Source of the DNA: Aliarcobacter sp.
Lineage (GTDB): Bacteria > Campylobacterota > Campylobacteria > Campylobacterales > Arcobacteraceae
Direction of reading: 5' to 3'
NCBI GenBank assembly: GCA_028689025.1
Contig: JAQTXA010000005.1
Span: forward strand, 62,001 to 126,000
Length of the DNA stretch: 64,000 nucleotides
Shown here piece after piece: positions 51,086 through 60,224 of the stretch. The notes under the pieces were generated by a model that worked only from the letters and a program-made list of their open reading frames with translations, was not told the DNA's origin and made no database searches. Within the stretch, counting starts at the first letter, position 1. Every line of letters begins with the position of its first letter. A program made the position numbers and the translations under genes.

Positions 51086-51708
51086 TGCCTCCTGAAATAT
51101 TAAGATTAATTTCTAATATATGCCTTTTTGGAACTGTATCTGAAACAAAAAGCGCAGACGGATATGCTTTAGCAAAAGTTAAAATTGATGATAGGGTTAC
51201 TGATTTTTTTCCGGTTCTAAGTCAAGCAAATAGTTTCAAAAAGCATTTTATACCAATAAGAGTAGGTGAACAAGTTATGGTTCTTTGTCCATACGGTGAA
51301 GCTAATATAGGACTTGTTTTTAGAAGTATTTTTAATAAGAGCATAAAAGAACCATCTGGTTCAACAAATGAAAGAGAAGTAGTTACATACGAAGATGGAA
51401 CAACTTTCTTTTATGATACTAAACTCAAAGAATTAAATATAAATGCAATTGGTGCAATTAACATTGTATGTAAAGAAGCAACAGTAAAAGCAGATAAATT
51501 AGATATTACTGCAACAACTTCCAATACAGGTAATGTAACCATAAAAGGAACTTTATCTGTTAGTGGGAAAATAGTTGGACAAAGCGGTATATCTATAAGT
51601 GGTGGTCAAGGAGCTACTTTTGACGGGAACATTACATCAACAGGTGAAATTAGTGACTCAAAAGGTTCTTTAACTAATCATACTAATCATGGATATGGTA
51701 GAGATTAA
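51085..51708 (+). CDS. Baseplate spike/assembly protein (P2 gpV-like)
   Basis: 207 residues from ATG 51085 (overlaps the previous stop as TAATG; an in-frame ATG four codons earlier is also possible). OB-fold part (GTVSETKSADGYALAKVKI; FFPVLSQANSF; VGEQVMVLCPYGE) then a repetitive beta-helix stretch ending in SKGSLTNHTNHGYGRD. The C-terminal HTNHGY, with histidines, fits the metal-binding tip of the membrane-piercing spike. Confidence 0.88.
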   Translation: MPPEILRLISNICLFGTVSETKSADGYALAKVKIDDRVTDFFPVLSQANSFKKHFIPIRVGEQVMVLCPYGEANIGLVFRSIFNKSIKEPSGSTNEREVVTYEDGTTFFYDTKLKELNINAIGAINIVCKEATVKADKLDITATTSNTGNVTIKGTLSVSGKIVGQSGISISGGQGATFDGNITSTGEISDSKGSLTNHTNHGYGRD

Positions 51709-51995
51709 TGTTTGCTGTATCTATTGAAGATAGTATTAATAGAATACTAAAAACACCATTGGGCAGTAGGGTTATGAGACCTTTATATGGAAGTAAACTT
51801 TATGAGTTAAGAGATAGACAATTTGATGAAAGATTTAAAACTCTTGCAACAAAGTATATATTTGAAGCAATAAAAGTAAACGAGCCAAGAGTGCAAGTAG
51901 AAGAAGTAAATTTTAAATTAGAACCAATTAGCGGAAAAGTAGTGTTTCTAATTTATTTGACAAATCAAGAAGAAGTAGAGGTAAGCAATGTTTGA
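51708..51995 (+). CDS. Baseplate protein W (P2 gpW/T4 gp25-like)
   Basis: 95 residues: SIEDSINRILKTPLGSRVMRPLYGSKLYEL is the conserved core of gp25-like baseplate wedge proteins. Overlaps its neighbours by one and eight bases. Confidence 0.92.
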   Translation: MFAVSIEDSINRILKTPLGSRVMRPLYGSKLYELRDRQFDERFKTLATKYIFEAIKVNEPRVQVEEVNFKLEPISGKVVFLIYLTNQEEVEVSNV

Positions 51996-53082
51996 TATTA
52001 ATAGTTTAGCAACACCAAAAGTATTAAATGAATTAAGTTATGAAGATATTTTAAATCAAAACATTGCAAATTTCAAAATTCTAGTTCCAGACTGGGAACC
52101 ATTAGAAAGTGATGAGTTTAAAATCATACTGGAAGCAATGTCTTATAGAGAACTTTTTCTAAGAAATGAATTTAATCAATCAGCATTAGCTTTTTTCTTA
52201 TCAACTACAACAGGTAGCGATTTAGAAAATTATGCAATGTTTTACAATATAGAAAGATTAAAAGGCGCTTATCCTTATGCAGAATATGATTTTGAATTAA
52301 GTGAAACAGCTAAACAAGAAATAGTTATTCCAAAAAATCTTGTATTAATGGATGCTAATGGTAAATACGAATCAAAACTTTTACAAGATGGAATCATTCC
52401 TATTGGAAGTAAAAAAAGTACAGGTTTAGTTGAACTTCAAACAGCAATATCAACAACAGATATTAAAACAGAAGTAATTACAACAACTTTACCATATCTG
52501 GTAACTGCAACTGCTACAGCTATGTTTAAAAATGGTTCTAATCCTGAAACTGATACAGAATTAAGAGAAAGAATACTTTTGAGCATGTCTGATAAATCAA
52601 CTGCAGGTAGTGAAGAAACTTATAAATCTTATACTTTTTCAGCTGATGAAAGAATCAAAGATGTGAATATTATAAATGGTGGTCCAGGAGTAGTAAAAGT
52701 TTTTTATTATAGTACAAATAGTGATAGTTTAATGCAAAGCAGAATAGAAGAAAAATTGAACGCTAAAGATATTCGACCAATAACAGATAATGTAATTGTC
52801 GAGCAATGCGAAGAAATAAATTTTGTTATTGCAGCAGAACTTAAAATAAATGGAAATCAAGAGACAGCAGAAATATATCTAGCTGCAATAAACAATCTTG
52901 AAAAAGGTCTTGAAAGTTTAAAAAAAATTGGTGTGAGAATTACTTTAAGTGAAGTGAACAATTTTTTAAAAGTTCCAGGCGTAAAAGAAGTAGTTATATC
53001 TTTACCAATTGTAAATGTTGAAGTTCAGGAAAACCAAATAGGAGTATGTAGTGCAAAAACAATCACTTATACCATCATTTGA
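51988..53082 (+). CDS. Baseplate protein J (P2 gpJ-like)
   Basis: 364 residues: Baseplate_J domain with ILVPDWEPLESDEFKIILEAM near the start, TGSDLENYAMFYNIERLKGA, the conserved GSNPETDTELRERILLSM and STAGSEETYKSYTFSADERIKDVNI. Its gene overlaps the gpI-like gene by 32 bp. Forms the wedge of the contractile-tail baseplate with W and I. Confidence 0.93.
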   Translation: MFDINSLATPKVLNELSYEDILNQNIANFKILVPDWEPLESDEFKIILEAMSYRELFLRNEFNQSALAFFLSTTTGSDLENYAMFYNIERLKGAYPYAEYDFELSETAKQEIVIPKNLVLMDANGKYESKLLQDGIIPIGSKKSTGLVELQTAISTTDIKTEVITTTLPYLVTATATAMFKNGSNPETDTELRERILLSMSDKSTAGSEETYKSYTFSADERIKDVNIINGGPGVVKVFYYSTNSDSLMQSRIEEKLNAKDIRPITDNVIVEQCEEINFVIAAELKINGNQETAEIYLAAINNLEKGLESLKKIGVRITLSEVNNFLKVPGVKEVVISLPIVNVEVQENQIGVCSAKTITYTII

Positions 53083-54064
53083 AAAAATAGAACTTCATAG
53101 TTTAGATTTAACTGCTGAAAAAGCAATTAATTTTTTAAACAATGAGATACAAGCTTTTAGGACTTTAGCAAATCCTCTTATTTGTGATGAAAAATATCTT
53201 CCTTTTTTAGCTTATGCTTTTAAGGTTGATTTTTGGGATGAAAGATTAAGCACTACAAAAAAAAGAGCATTAATAAAAGAATCTATTTTGCTACATCAGA
53301 AAAAAGGAACACTTTGGGCGATAGAAAGAGTTCTGGAAATACTTGAAGTAAAAGCAGAAATTAGAGAGTGGTTTCAGTATGGTGGTGAACCTTATTTTTT
53401 TAAAATAAAGTTATCAATAGAACAAGAATTTCCACACTTAAACCAACTACAAAAATTGATAGATGTGTATAAAAATGTAAGAAGTATTTTTGAAATAGAT
53501 TTTGATTTATTTCTTAAAACACCTTTTACTATTTCTGGCGCAACAAACACAGATTTAGAAATTTGTGAAGACATGATAATTAAAAGAGAATCAGTTACTA
53601 ATATACATTTTGGGTGTAATTATGATTATGAACCTTATGAAATTATTCATATTAGTAAACAAGCTAACTATGCTTTAGTTTGTTCAAATATTGCAGATGT
53701 AGAAGTTGAGATTAAAGGTTTTAATATCGATAGAGATACTTATATTTCTTTAAATGCAGGTGCAATAGCAAATTTACATTTTGGAAACATAGATAGTGAT
53801 GTTATGCACTTACCAATACCGCCTATTGAGTTAAATACAAAAATTATGGACGGTTCAAATCTTATTGTAAATATAGGATTTGAACAAAATAATACAAGTG
53901 ATTTATTTCATTTGGATTATCACAAACACTATGAAGCTATATCTTCATTTAATTTTATTTCATTAACAAAATTTGGAATAGAGTTTCAAGATAGTGGATT
54001 AAATACAAATATCAATGCAAAAACAAATATTACCAATGTTTGTTTTTTAAATCTTAATATATAG
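53051..54064 (+). CDS. Baseplate protein I-like with C-terminal extension
   Basis: 337 residues from GTG 53051. The N-terminal 170 match P2 tail protein I (NEIQAFRTLANPLICDEKYLPFLAYAFKVDFWDE; LHQKKGTLWAIERVLEIL). The other half, about 165 residues, is not part of ordinary gpI and is rich in Asn and beta segments (NIHFGCNYDYEPYEI; ANLHFGNIDSDVMHL), perhaps a platform for the receptor-binding proteins that follow. Confidence 0.85.
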   Translation: MQKQSLIPSFEKIELHSLDLTAEKAINFLNNEIQAFRTLANPLICDEKYLPFLAYAFKVDFWDERLSTTKKRALIKESILLHQKKGTLWAIERVLEILEVKAEIREWFQYGGEPYFFKIKLSIEQEFPHLNQLQKLIDVYKNVRSIFEIDFDLFLKTPFTISGATNTDLEICEDMIIKRESVTNIHFGCNYDYEPYEIIHISKQANYALVCSNIADVEVEIKGFNIDRDTYISLNAGAIANLHFGNIDSDVMHLPIPPIELNTKIMDGSNLIVNIGFEQNNTSDLFHLDYHKHYEAISSFNFISLTKFGIEFQDSGLNTNINAKTNITNVCFLNLNI

Positions 54065-54074
54065 GAGAAAATAT

Positions 54075-55220
54075 ATGGCAGTTTCAGGATTACCTACAAA
54101 TCAAGGTGTTTCGATTTTATCGAATGAACTTAGAGTACAGGTTAAAAAGTTTTGTCTTTTTGGGACAAATAATAGTGGTGATGTAATTAATTTTAATGAG
54201 ACTTCAACACTTACATCTTTGGCAAATTATTTAGTTGGAAAGTTTGATATAAGCAGGTCTTATTTTGATGATAACGGAACACTAACTTTTGAATGCCCAA
54301 TTCCTTATGATTTTAATAATACTAAGTGGATAGGAAGCACAGGATTAATTTATATAGATCCAACAAATGGTAATGAAACATTAGTAGCTATTAGCTCAAT
54401 GCCTAGATTCCAAAAAACCTCCGGTATAGGTGGAACAATACACTATAAAGTACCAATTGCAGGTAGTGCAAGTACGGTTGTTTTTGAAGATATGCCTTAT
54501 GTTACTAGACAGGAATTAGATGTTGTTTTGAATGAACAACATTCAGCTTTAGCAATGGCTTTAGATTTAGGAGCTATGGCAAATAAAGAACTTATGAAGA
54601 CTTTAACTCAACGAGTTCAAACAGGTGAAGTGGTTATCTACAATAGAGGAATAAAATCAGGATGTACAATTGTTAAATCAACAACAGCTACAAGAAATCT
54701 TACTTTAACAAATGGAACACTTTTTATGAATGGACAGATTCATAGTGTTTTTGATATGGCTAATACAGCCAATGTTCCACAAAATCAAACAGCGGAAACA
54801 AAATATAGCTATGTTTTTTTATGGAAAGATTTAGACGGTAAATTCCAGGTTGATTGTACAAACTTAAATGAATTACCGCCAGAAGATTCTTTGACTTTAT
54901 ATAAGGTTACAGTTCCTGCAAATTCAACAGAAGCTACAGATCCATATTTAAATAATTGTGCATTAACAGATTTGCGAAAATTAGAACCAAACTATCCAAA
55001 GATTTTAATAAATGCACCTTTTGTATATGTACCATTTAAATATGACTTAATAGATTTAGATTATTCGGTTGATTTAGACATTGTTAGTTTTTTAGGTGGT
55101 GGGTTCCAACTGGGATATTGTTATTCTTCGGACAGGGCAAAAAATGGATTTAACATAAATGTAAATGGTACTGCTGATGTAGTAAAAGTTAAATATACAA
55201 TAAAAAAATTTAATTTATAG
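54075..55220 (+). CDS. Tail fibre protein (phage tail-collar type N-terminus)
   Basis: 381 residues with GGAG ribosome site. The first 150 residues fit the P2-H/tail-collar attachment domain (LPTNQGVSILSNELRVQVKKF; TGIGG-like KTSGIGGTIHYKVPIAG; MPYVTRQELD). The rest is beta-rich with GVIYNRG-like VIYNRGIKSGCTIVKS. Binds the baseplate through its N-terminus and is probably the fibre on which the variable protein is mounted. Confidence 0.75.
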   Translation: MAVSGLPTNQGVSILSNELRVQVKKFCLFGTNNSGDVINFNETSTLTSLANYLVGKFDISRSYFDDNGTLTFECPIPYDFNNTKWIGSTGLIYIDPTNGNETLVAISSMPRFQKTSGIGGTIHYKVPIAGSASTVVFEDMPYVTRQELDVVLNEQHSALAMALDLGAMANKELMKTLTQRVQTGEVVIYNRGIKSGCTIVKSTTATRNLTLTNGTLFMNGQIHSVFDMANTANVPQNQTAETKYSYVFLWKDLDGKFQVDCTNLNELPPEDSLTLYKVTVPANSTEATDPYLNNCALTDLRKLEPNYPKILINAPFVYVPFKYDLIDLDYSVDLDIVSFLGGGFQLGYCYSSDRAKNGFNINVNGTADVVKVKYTIKKFNL

Positions 55221-55228
55221 GAGTAAAT

Positions 55229-55555
55229 ATGAATGTAATTTATATTCATGGGGAAGATGAACAATATGCAAATTTTGTTTTAGATGATGCAGTTTTGACA
55301 ATAGATGGTCTTCAATATAATTTAGTATCTTTGCAAAAAGATGAACAATCAATTATCAATGTTATTGAGGAAGATATGTTTATTGCGAATATTATTATTC
55401 CGCCGGCGAAATATGAAGAAATAGAAACAAGTGAAATGGATGATGAAGAAAGACCTATTTATAAAAAGATAAAGAATCCTTTAGATTTAGAAAGTGTAAC
55501 TTTAAATCTTTGGAAAAAAGAAATTAAAATTAAAAATGAAAGTGAGAAAATATAA
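55229..55555 (+). CDS. Small tail protein between fibre and DGR target
   Basis: 108 residues, GGAG in front, unknown family. Acidic, with strands at the N-terminus (MNVIYIHGEDEQYANFVLDD) and a basic C-terminus. Its stop overlaps the target's start by one base, so it may be a chaperone or connector for the variable protein. Its gene carries a copy of the CGCCGGCG palindrome. Confidence 0.5.
   Translation: MNVIYIHGEDEQYANFVLDDAVLTIDGLQYNLVSLQKDEQSIINVIEEDMFIANIIIPPAKYEEIETSEMDDEERPIYKKIKNPLDLESVTLNLWKKEIKIKNESEKI
55399..55410. repeat. GC-rich palindrome, copy 4
   Basis: TCCGCCGGCGAA; the core CGCCGGCG (55401-55408) is perfect and the outer arms differ by one base. Confidence 0.45.
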
Positions 55556-56541
55556 TGCCAACAATTTTTACAAAAGATACATTAAGAGCAGGCGTAGAAG
55601 CTGCAACAGGTGGTAAAGTAACTGTACTTTATGATGATAAAGGTTATCCATCATATATGAATGTTATTCCAAAATTTAAAGTAGAAGATATTGATGCTTC
55701 TTTAGGTACAGGTGTACATCCTGCATTTATTGTTGGTGGTGTTGAAAAATCAGAAATCTTTATCGGTCAATATCAAGCACATGTAAAAGATAGTAGAGCT
55801 GTTTCTTTACCAGGATTAGACCCAACTGCATCAGTTAATTTTGATACGGCTAAAGCTTATTGTAAAAACAAAGGTCAAGGTTGGCATTTAATGACTAACT
55901 GGGAATGGGCTGCAATAGCTTTATGGTCTTTAAAAAATGGGTATCAACCAAGAGGTAATACTTATTATGGAAAAAATGATGTTGCAGGATATGAAACAGG
56001 AGTAAGACAAGATGGTGTAGCACCTGGAACAACTTCCGGAACAGCAAGACATTTAACAGGCTCTGGTCCTGCTAGTTGGAGACATGATAATACTTATGCA
56101 GGAATATCTGATTTAGTTGGAAATGTATGGGAGTGGAATGATGGTCTTAAAATTGTAGATGGAAAGATTTTTATGCCTGCAGATAATAATTATGCTTTAG
56201 ATGAAGCACAATGGAATGATACAGGTATTTTTATTGATACAGGAGCTATTTTAAGTAATACAAAAACTGCAAACTGGGCTTCAAGCATTCCAAATTGGAA
56301 AGGAATGACAACTAAAGCAGGTGTTACCGTTCCTACAAGTTTAAAACAAGCTGCAATAGCACCTTATGATGTTACAAATCCAAAAGGAGCATTCTGGGCA
56401 GATAATACAGGCGAAAGGTTGCCGTTGCGTGGTGGGGGTTGGTACAATGGTTCGTTTGCAGGGCTTTTCGCTCTGATTCTGGATAATCCTCGTTCTCTTG
56501 TGGGCGCGACTGTTGGGTTTCGTCCAGCCTATATTGGTTGA
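55555..56541 (+). CDS. DGR target protein (variable tail tip, C-type-lectin/FGE-like fold)
   Basis: 328 residues. After a ~90-residue N-terminal part, the protein has the formylglycine-generating-enzyme-like fold used by many DGR proteins: FDTAKAYCKNKGQGWHLMTNWEWAAIAL, RGNTYYGKND, ISDLVGNVWEWNDGL, and a C-terminal RLPLRGGGWYNGS to VGFRPAYIG. The last ~38 residues are the variable repeat, with variable positions where the template encodes Asn (or Thr). As the last fibre-type gene before Avd and RT it is almost certainly the receptor-binding tip of the tail. Confidence 0.94.
   Translation: MPTIFTKDTLRAGVEAATGGKVTVLYDDKGYPSYMNVIPKFKVEDIDASLGTGVHPAFIVGGVEKSEIFIGQYQAHVKDSRAVSLPGLDPTASVNFDTAKAYCKNKGQGWHLMTNWEWAAIALWSLKNGYQPRGNTYYGKNDVAGYETGVRQDGVAPGTTSGTARHLTGSGPASWRHDNTYAGISDLVGNVWEWNDGLKIVDGKIFMPADNNYALDEAQWNDTGIFIDTGAILSNTKTANWASSIPNWKGMTTKAGVTVPTSLKQAAIAPYDVTNPKGAFWADNTGERLPLRGGGWYNGSFAGLFALILDNPRSLVGATVGFRPAYIG
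56418..56535 (+). repeat. DGR variable repeat VR1
   Basis: Gap-free match to the template repeat at 56931. I count 13 differences before the GTCCAG block, all at template adenines (AAT to GGT, AAC to TAC, AAT to TTT, AAT to ATT, AAT to GAT, AAT to CTT, AAC to GGC, ACG to GCG, AAT to ACT). Guanines, cytosines and thymines of the template are unchanged. It ends with an IMH-type block (GTCCAGCCTATATTGG) that differs from the template's end. Confidence 0.96.
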
Positions 56542-56558
56542 TGTAAAAGCGAACGATA

Positions 56559-56906
56559 GTGAGTGATAAAACAGGTGGAAGACATCTTTTATTGGAAAAG
56601 AAAATAAGAGATTTAAAAATTTATATAGGGGTAATGCTAAGACATTACCCTAGATATGAAAAATTTGCATTAGCAAATGAGATAAGAATAAATGTAGTTA
56701 ATATGCAAAAAATGGTTCTTATTGCAGGTAAAAAATATCATAAAAAAACAGATTTAAGAGACTTGGATATTGAACATGAAATGTTAAGACAAAATATTTT
56801 AATTTCTTTTCAATGTGAATATATCAATGAAAAAAGATTTGAATTTGTCAATAAAAATATTGATGAAATAGGTAGGCTGTTAGGCGACTGGTTTACTAAA
56901 TTATAA
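56559..56906 (+). CDS. avd: DGR accessory protein Avd
   Basis: 115 residues from GTG 56559. A four-helix bundle of the Avd/23S-IVP type: LLLEKKIRDLKIYIGVMLRHYPRYEKF, then MQKMVLIAGKKYHKK and LRQNILISFQCEYINEKRFEFVNKNIDEIGRLLGDW. Basic surface to bind RT and template RNA. Lies between VR1 and TR, the usual order. Its GTG start lies in an 18-bp block that also follows VR2. Confidence 0.85.
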   Translation: MSDKTGGRHLLLEKKIRDLKIYIGVMLRHYPRYEKFALANEIRINVVNMQKMVLIAGKKYHKKTDLRDLDIEHEMLRQNILISFQCEYINEKRFEFVNKNIDEIGRLLGDWFTKL

Positions 56907-56930
56907 ATTAAAGGGTTGTATTTCTCTTAT

Positions 56931-57048
56931 GTTGCCGTTGCGTGGTGGGAATTGGAACAATGGTTCGAATGCAGGGCTTTTCGCTCTGAATCTGAATAAT
57001 CCTCGTTCTAATGTGAACACGAATGTTGGGTTTCGTCCAGACTGTATA
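56931..57048 (+). repeat. DGR template repeat (TR)
   Basis: About 118 bp between avd and the RT gene, non-coding in this place, matching VR1 and VR2. It has AAY codons at ten places in register with the variable residues (its virtual translation starts LPLRGGNWNNGSNAGLFALN), so adenine mutation can give many residues but no stop codon. Ends GTCCAGACTGTATAG (IMH*). Confidence 0.95.
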
Positions 57049-57197
57049 GCTTTTCTTGAAGTCTTTAATTAAATATTAAAGAATGTATGTTGTATAGGGT
57101 AGAAATATGACCCGTATCCTTTACGGGACAAAGTAAGTGCTAGAACAATATTAGTTTTAAACTTTATATTTTCTGTAAGTCACATAAAAGGTATTAA
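57049..57197 (+). ncRNA. TR-RNA 3' spacer between TR and RT gene
   Basis: 149 bp without an ORF. It contains a GC-rich hairpin (CCCGTA-TCCT-TACGGG at about 57112-57127) in otherwise AT-rich sequence. In the Bordetella-phage DGR, the sequence downstream of TR is part of the template RNA needed for priming and RT/Avd binding. The same role is likely here. Confidence 0.6.
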
Positions 57198-58271
57198 ATG
57201 GGAAAGATATTTGAACAAATTATAAAAGTTGAAAATGCTTTAAAATCTTTTAAAATGATAAGAAGAGGTCATTCTGAAAACTATTCAATGTTAAAGTTTG
57301 AAAGCAATCTAATGACTAATATATCAAATATTTTAGAAAGTGTTACAAATAAACTTTATAGCGTTACAGGATATAGAACTCTTGTTGTAAGAGAGCCTAA
57401 AGAGAGAAATATATACGCCCCATATATTCAGGATAGATTAGTTCAACAAATGATTTATTCTGTTATTGAGCCTTTTCTTGATAAAAAAATGGATAACTAT
57501 TCTTGTGCATGTAGAACTGGCAAAGGTGTAGATTATGCCAGAAATAAATGCCAAAGAATTATGAGAAAAAAAACTTCAATTTGGTATGTAAAACTAGATA
57601 TAGATAAATATTTTGCTTCAATAAATCATGAAGTATTAAGAAATATATTGAGCAAACATATCAAAGATAAAGAAGTTATTGAATTGTTAAATAAATTTAT
57701 AGGCAATGGTTTTGGTGAAAAAGGCATTCCTATAGGTAATTTATTAAGTCAATTGTTTGCAAATTTATATCTTAATGAATTAGATAATTTTATTAGACAT
57801 AAAACAGCAACAAAAGATTATGTTAGATATATGGATGATTTTATTTGTTTTACTGATACAAAAGAAGAAGCAAATGAAATAAAAAAACAAATTTTTAAGT
57901 TTATTGAAGAAAAATTAAAATTATCAATTGATAATAGAAAAGTAAAACTTCAACAAACTAAGTATGGAATAGTATTTTTAGGTCATAAAATAAAACCAAA
58001 AAATCAAATTTTATCAAGAACAAAAACTAGAAAGTTAAGACAAAACATAAAAAAATATATTAGAAGCAATATGGGTATAAACCTGCATCATACTTTTACG
58101 AATATTATTCCAAAAGATGATACCGGTTTTTTAAAAACAATTATTGCTCAATATAACAGCGTGAATTTTAATCTTATACAAAAGATTCTAATTCTGAAAG
58201 CACTATGTAAAAAATTTAATATTTTCTTATGTGGTGGAAAATTCAATTTAAAGGAAAAATTATGGATTTAA
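57198..58271 (+). CDS. DGR reverse transcriptase
   Basis: 357 residues with the RT catalytic residues: Asp134 in VKLDIDKYF and the YMDD box at 211-214 (YVRYMDDFICF). The motif-4 sequence IGNLLSQ (179-185) has the DGR-class [I/V/L]GxxxSQ form, which is linked to low fidelity at adenines. No maturase or endonuclease domain, so not a group II intron. Copies TR-RNA with random bases at adenines and directs it into the VRs. Its end overlaps the sheath gene by ten bases: the DGR is embedded in the tail operon. Confidence 0.96.
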   Translation: MGKIFEQIIKVENALKSFKMIRRGHSENYSMLKFESNLMTNISNILESVTNKLYSVTGYRTLVVREPKERNIYAPYIQDRLVQQMIYSVIEPFLDKKMDNYSCACRTGKGVDYARNKCQRIMRKKTSIWYVKLDIDKYFASINHEVLRNILSKHIKDKEVIELLNKFIGNGFGEKGIPIGNLLSQLFANLYLNELDNFIRHKTATKDYVRYMDDFICFTDTKEEANEIKKQIFKFIEEKLKLSIDNRKVKLQQTKYGIVFLGHKIKPKNQILSRTKTRKLRQNIKKYIRSNMGINLHHTFTNIIPKDDTGFLKTIIAQYNSVNFNLIQKILILKALCKKFNIFLCGGKFNLKEKLWI

Positions 58272-59383
58272 ACTTTGGTATAAATGGAAGTTTTGGTGTA
58301 GCTGCTGCAAGACCAATAACAATAAGTTCTTCAACTCCAATTGGAATTGTTGCAACTGCAGATGTGGGTGATTTTGGATTAATGAAATTTAACAATGCAG
58401 ATGAAGGTTTGGAATATATTAAAAGTAAGAATATTGCTAATGGAACACTTGAAGCAGTATTAACAGGAATATCACTTCAAGCTGTAAATTGTCCATTAGT
58501 AGTATTTGTTTGTTTATTAAGCCAGGATGCAGCAATAAATAAAACAAATGTATTAGATGGATTAGATGAATTAAAGAAAGCAGACCCATTGACTGGAATT
58601 AATCTTAAAAATGGACTTATTATTGCACCTTTTTATTCAACTGATATTGAAGTTGCAGCCAAAATGGACAGCATTTCTACAAAATTATGGACAACAGGAA
58701 TTACTGATAATTTTAGTGATGATGAAGCCGGTGTATCAGATTATGTAAGTAATTTTGGTAGTAAATATTTATTAATTGGTCATGGTAAATATAAGGCTGA
58801 TGGGAAAATTATTCCATTTAGCGCACTTATGGCAGGACTTATTGCTTATCATGATGGAAATACTACTTTTGGATGGTCTCAAAATCATTCAAACAGAATT
58901 GCATTAGGCGTAGCAGGAACTGAAAGAGTTATTGAATACCTGGAAGGTAGTGATTGTGAAGCAAGAAGATTAAGACAAAAATCAGTATCTATGATTGTTA
59001 AAGATGTAGGTTGGAGAACTTACGGATTTGAAACAACAGACATTGATCCAATATGGCAGTCTTTAGATAGAGTTAGAACTTTCCATAGACTTTTAGCTGC
59101 AATTATAACTGCTAGTAAATGGGCAAGAGATAGAGAGGCAGACCAACTTATTTGGGTAAAAAAATCTATAGTTGAATTTATGAATGAGCTAAAAGGAAAT
59201 AGTGTAGTAATTGGTTTTGATGTTTATTTTGATTCTGAAAAAAATACTAAAGCAACAGTAACTGCAGGTAAATTTTATTTAACTGTAAAAGTTCAAGATA
59301 TGCCAAGTATTAGAGAATTAAATATAGAGTTAGTTTATGCAGATGATTGGGGTGACACTCTAATCAATTATATTAATGGTTAA
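58262..59383 (+). CDS. Contractile tail sheath protein (P2 FI-like)
   Basis: 373 residues from ATG 58262 (AAAGGAAAAATT upstream). Features: SSTPIGIVATADVGDFGL near the N-terminus, LLIGHGKYKADGK, NHSNRIALGVAGTERVIEYL and the C-terminal QDMPSIRELNIELVYADDWGDTLINYI, all P2-type sheath motifs. Confidence 0.93.
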   Translation: MDLNFGINGSFGVAAARPITISSSTPIGIVATADVGDFGLMKFNNADEGLEYIKSKNIANGTLEAVLTGISLQAVNCPLVVFVCLLSQDAAINKTNVLDGLDELKKADPLTGINLKNGLIIAPFYSTDIEVAAKMDSISTKLWTTGITDNFSDDEAGVSDYVSNFGSKYLLIGHGKYKADGKIIPFSALMAGLIAYHDGNTTFGWSQNHSNRIALGVAGTERVIEYLEGSDCEARRLRQKSVSMIVKDVGWRTYGFETTDIDPIWQSLDRVRTFHRLLAAIITASKWARDREADQLIWVKKSIVEFMNELKGNSVVIGFDVYFDSEKNTKATVTAGKFYLTVKVQDMPSIRELNIELVYADDWGDTLINYING

Positions 59384-59394
59384 GGAGTTTTAAA

Positions 59395-59898
59395 ATGAGT
59401 AATTTACCACAAACAATGAGAGATATAAATATCTTTATTGATGGAATAGGACATCTAGGTACAAGTGAAGAATTTGAATTACCAAAGATAAATCAAAAGA
59501 AGTTTTCACAGGAATTTGGTGGGTTTGAAAGAGAAGTTTTAACTGGTTCTTTTGAAAAGATGGAAGCAAATGTTACTTTAAATGAATATTCAGCAGCTGT
59601 TTTTACTGCAATGGCATTAGGTAATGTTACAGGCTTAGGAGTAAATTTAACTGTAAAAGGTTCTATTTTCCAAGATGGAAAAAGTAAACAGGCATTAGCA
59701 ACTATTCAAGGGAACATAGATATTGATGACGGTTCTTGGAAAGCAAACGAGCAAGTAAAAAGAAAATTAAAAATTTCTGTAAATATGTATGCAATGGAAA
59801 TAGATGGTAAACAAGCATGCCTATTTGATGTAAACCACATGATAGCAATTATTGACGGTGTTGATTTTTTAGCAACACTTAGAAGCCATATACAATAA
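59395..59898 (+). CDS. Major tail tube protein (P2 FII-like)
   Basis: 167 residues: MRDINIFIDGIGHLGTSEEFELPKI at the start, FEREVLTGSFEKMEANVTL, and a C-terminal CLFDVNHMIAIIDGVDFLATLRSHI with the tube-family ending. GGAG upstream. It is the last recognisable gene of the DGR prophage in the window. In P2-like orders the tail chaperones and tape measure come next and are absent here. Confidence 0.92.
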   Translation: MSNLPQTMRDINIFIDGIGHLGTSEEFELPKINQKKFSQEFGGFEREVLTGSFEKMEANVTLNEYSAAVFTAMALGNVTGLGVNLTVKGSIFQDGKSKQALATIQGNIDIDDGSWKANEQVKRKLKISVNMYAMEIDGKQACLFDVNHMIAIIDGVDFLATLRSHIQ

Positions 59899-60224
59899 AA
59901 AGGTAAATGTAAGGGGGTAGATGAAATGATAGTGCCAAATATTTTGCGCTTACCTTTTTGAAGCCCCATTTTTAGGGCGTTTGTTTGAAGTTGTAGTTTA
60001 TTTCATCTGCAAATTTTAGGACGCTTTTTTTCCTACCACTCCCAAAAGCCGTTTATTTCTCCCAAAAGCCCACTCAAAAGCGATACTTTTTCCAATGTAT
60101 AAAGAGCCTTTAAACGCCGTATAAAGCGATTTTAAACGGTATTTTATAGCTCATCCCGCCGTGATGGAAAATAGGCGGAATTTTAGAGCGTGTGATGAGG
60201 TGATGTGAAATTGCAAAAAGTAGA
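59899..60224. other. Junction between DGR prophage and Mu-like phage, non-coding
   Basis: No gene seen. AAAAAGGTAA (59897-59906) and TTACCTTTTT (59950-59959) form an inverted repeat after the tube gene, and GCCC...GGGC a small hairpin at 59963-59978. AGATGAAAT (59919) and ATTTCATCT (60000) form another inverted pair. Base composition turns visibly richer in GC after about 59960. CTCCCAAAAGCC occurs twice (about 60050 and 60071). The left end of the Mu-like element must lie here, but its exact TG terminus cannot be fixed without the other end. Confidence 0.55.

Noticed and set aside
57198..58271. Group II intron maturase
   Set aside because: No maturase or endonuclease domain and no intron RNA domain V; the RT motif IGNLLSQ, Avd and TR/VR pair show a DGR.
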